DNA of 29,728 bases from Ophiothrix spiculata (taxonomy: Eukaryota; Echinodermata; Ophiuroidea; Amphilepidida; Ophiotrichidae), in assembly GCA_000969725.1 (NCBI GenBank), contig JXSR01S063180.1; one strand, given 5' to 3'. How positions within the stretch are numbered: the stretch's first letter is position 1; each line of letters starts with the position of its first letter. Positions 28,026 through 29,728 of the stretch are shown one piece after another. A model generated the notes under the pieces. The model was not told where the DNA came from. It searched no databases and saw nothing but the letters and a program-made list of their open reading frames with translations. The translations under genes and the position numbers were made by a program.

Positions 28026-29348
28026 CAGGGTGTCCCAATAAAAATGCATCACTTTTGTTTTTGATCATATCTCAGGAACCAGCAAATAAAAATAAAACAA
28101 TTTTCATAATACCACTAAGTATAGTGTAGTCTTTCATCGAGGGAATTTTGAGCTAAATCTTTCAAGCCGTTCTCCAGAAAACGGGAATTTTGTGAGAGGA
28201 CTCAATTTTACTCCATTCCAATGGTTTAACCACAGTAACTCATGTTTATCATGTAAATAAAGCACATTTTTGGTTACTATTATTATTATTATTATTATTA
28301 CACAAGCATTTATATAGCGCCCCACAAAGAACGGAGCGCTTTACAAAAACTATTGATCAATCTATTTGAAACTAGCAAAAGAGACACTAAGAGATCACAA
28401 AATATAGCACAGACATTAAAGCATGATTTTGATATCCTTTTTCAGCACTGAAAGTAGCACCGTTATCCAATTTGTAGGTTTTGCTGTTTTGCAGCGTTAA
28501 ATAAAAAGGGAAAAAATCAGTTCACGGTTTCTCAAGAAAACTTAACAAGGCACAGATTTCCTTAAATGGAAAGTCTAATTCAGAAATATTTTGTATCTTC
28601 TAAGTTGTGAGCTTTTTTCATAAAAAAGAAAATCTTTATGACTGTCACTTGGCATTACACAAAAAAGTTAAAAATATAACATTGTCAACATATTCGAATC
28701 AAAATAACAAAGCAGTTATTCACTTCCTCGTGAAAAGTAGAATGTCTGTTAGTCCATGATAGCTCACGTTGTATAATTTTGGTACAATTTTAAGATAATT
28801 TCAAGCAACTCTGCCTTTCACATGCCCAAAATCAGTTTCAATGCACCTTTGTGCTCTTTTCATCATGATCTTGGTCCGATGCTCCGTTCTAAATCCCGGA
28901 CGATGATGGGAGTTGAGTGTGAACAGACAAGCTTGGAATTTTTAATCAGGTTTATTCAAATTCTAAATTTACTGTTGTTGTTGCTATTGTTGTCGCTGTT
29001 GTTGTGGCTATTGTTTTGTAGTTGCTTTCCTGTAAGGCCGTTTATCAATGAATAAAATAAGTTTTCCATTAAGAGTAGGCCTACTACTATGGTGACATGG
29101 TCCTATTAGATCGGAGATAGTTGCAAATATGAGTTACTGTGGTAAACTCTATTGGAACGGGAGAAAATTGAGTTTTCTTACAAAATTCTAGTTTTCTCAA
29201 GAACAGCTCGACGGATTTTGCTCAAAATGTCACCGATGAAAGACTTAACTATACTTATTATTATTATGTAAAAGTTTTTAAGTTTTGCTTATTGGTTTCT
29301 GAGATATGATCAAAAATAAAAGTGATGCATTTTTATTGGAACACCCTG
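28026..29348. mobile_element. Tc1/mariner-type element with long TIRs, 1323 bp
   Basis: Starts CAGGGTGTCCCAATAAAAAT and ends ATTTTTATTGGAACACCCTG, flanked by TA at 28024-28025 and 29349-29350. TIRs extend over 200 bp (TGATCATATCTCAG / CTGAGATATGATCA; CAGTAACTCAT / ATGAGTTACTG). The interior holds a LINE tail and no transposase. The ends match the first 12 bases of the element at 17675, but the inner TIR differs, so it is another family. Confidence 0.88.
28264..28350 (-). mobile_element. LINE 3'-end fragment nested in the mariner-type element
   Basis: (TTA)n run, then CACAAGCATTTATATAGCGC and CCCACAAAGAACGGAGCGCT, nearly identical to the 3' end of the LINE fragment at 20697. Very short 5'-truncated insertion in minus orientation. 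Confidence 0.8.
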
Positions 29349-29439
29349 TATAAATGTGTAACATAACTAGGCTTATACATTTATGAAACATGGCAAAATC
29401 TGCGATTAAAAAAAATACAAGAGAATGCAGCTCATACAT

Positions 29440-29728
29440 TTACATAAAAGGATTTAGATCTTATGTTAGTTTAGAACTTTTCCAAAGCATAATTATTGAA
29501 CCGAATATCTAACTGAATTTAGTCAAAGGTTAACAAATGGAGAACCTGCTATTTTATAATCTTAAAATGTTCATCTATATCATTCACATTCGCCTTTAAT
29601 CATGTCTAAATAATGGAATCTTGATATAAATCCTATAACATATTACATTATATCAATCAGTTACAATAAGTTTGGAACATTTTAATCCAGGTAACTGTAA
29701 AATGATATGAACTCACTGGCTTGAAATA
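29440..29728 (+). repeat. Direct repeat, right copy (cut by window end)
   Basis: Homologue of 27600-27860; runs off the window. Confidence 0.65.

Larger units (their letters stand above)
26960..29728. other. Upstream region: repeats only, 5' exon not found
   Basis: Contains a direct repeat pair (about 27600-27860 and 29440-29728) around a mariner-type element (28026-29348). No minus-strand exon ending in phase 0 with a good donor was recognised, and no promoter can be claimed. Confidence 0.5.

Overview
The window is a piece of an animal nuclear genome: intron-rich, AT-rich, full of short interspersed repeats, and carrying extracellular modules (WAP, SEA, trypsin-like, LDLa, CUB) that are combined in this way only in animals. 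The repeats (long-TIR MITEs, L2/CR1-like LINE tails, tRNA-headed SINEs) suggest a marine invertebrate, possibly an echinoderm. The taxon is a guess.

Nearly everything I can support belongs to one large minus-strand gene running from about 26959 down to 361 and leaving the window at the left. I assembled 21 exons by reading GT..AG sites and reading phase. They join without a stop into about 3.9 kb of coding sequence (about 1300 residues). The first exon(s) with the start codon, and the 3' end, are not in view. In order the protein has: an acidic, tyrosine-rich cytoplasmic tail with an APVYTGDD repeat; a basic stretch and one membrane helix (type II orientation); a WAP domain with all 8 Cys; a SEA domain with a G-S-V cleavage-type turn; a proline-rich linker; a trypsin-fold domain; a small Cys-rich spacer; then strictly alternating LDLa and CUB modules (5 LDLa, 4 CUB, more probably beyond the window). 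Almost every module is bounded by phase-1 introns.

The main result is that the trypsin-like domain is a pseudoprotease. All three catalytic residues are replaced (His to Gln, Asp to Asn, Ser to Met) and the Cys42-Cys58 pair is gone, while the other four disulfides, the R-IVGG activation site and Asp194 are kept. It also sits in the middle of the protein, not at the C-terminus as in matriptase- or enteropeptidase-type proteases. The predicted molecule is a membrane-tethered, possibly cleavable, catalytically dead scaffold with a long LDLa/CUB arm.

The introns hold most of the bases: a pair of about 275-bp MITEs (1494, 3279), many long inverted repeats (a dense run from 13.5 to 18.3 kb), mariner-like elements with TA target sites (17675-18278, 28026-29348), a piggyBac-like MITE with TTAA sites (22244-22820), LINE 3' ends (20697-21290, 28264-28350), SINE/tRNA-like heads (5021, 25602), a 31-bp minisatellite (20211-20588), and two partial exon duplications (12.0 kb and 0.7 kb). 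No second protein-coding gene was recognised on either strand.
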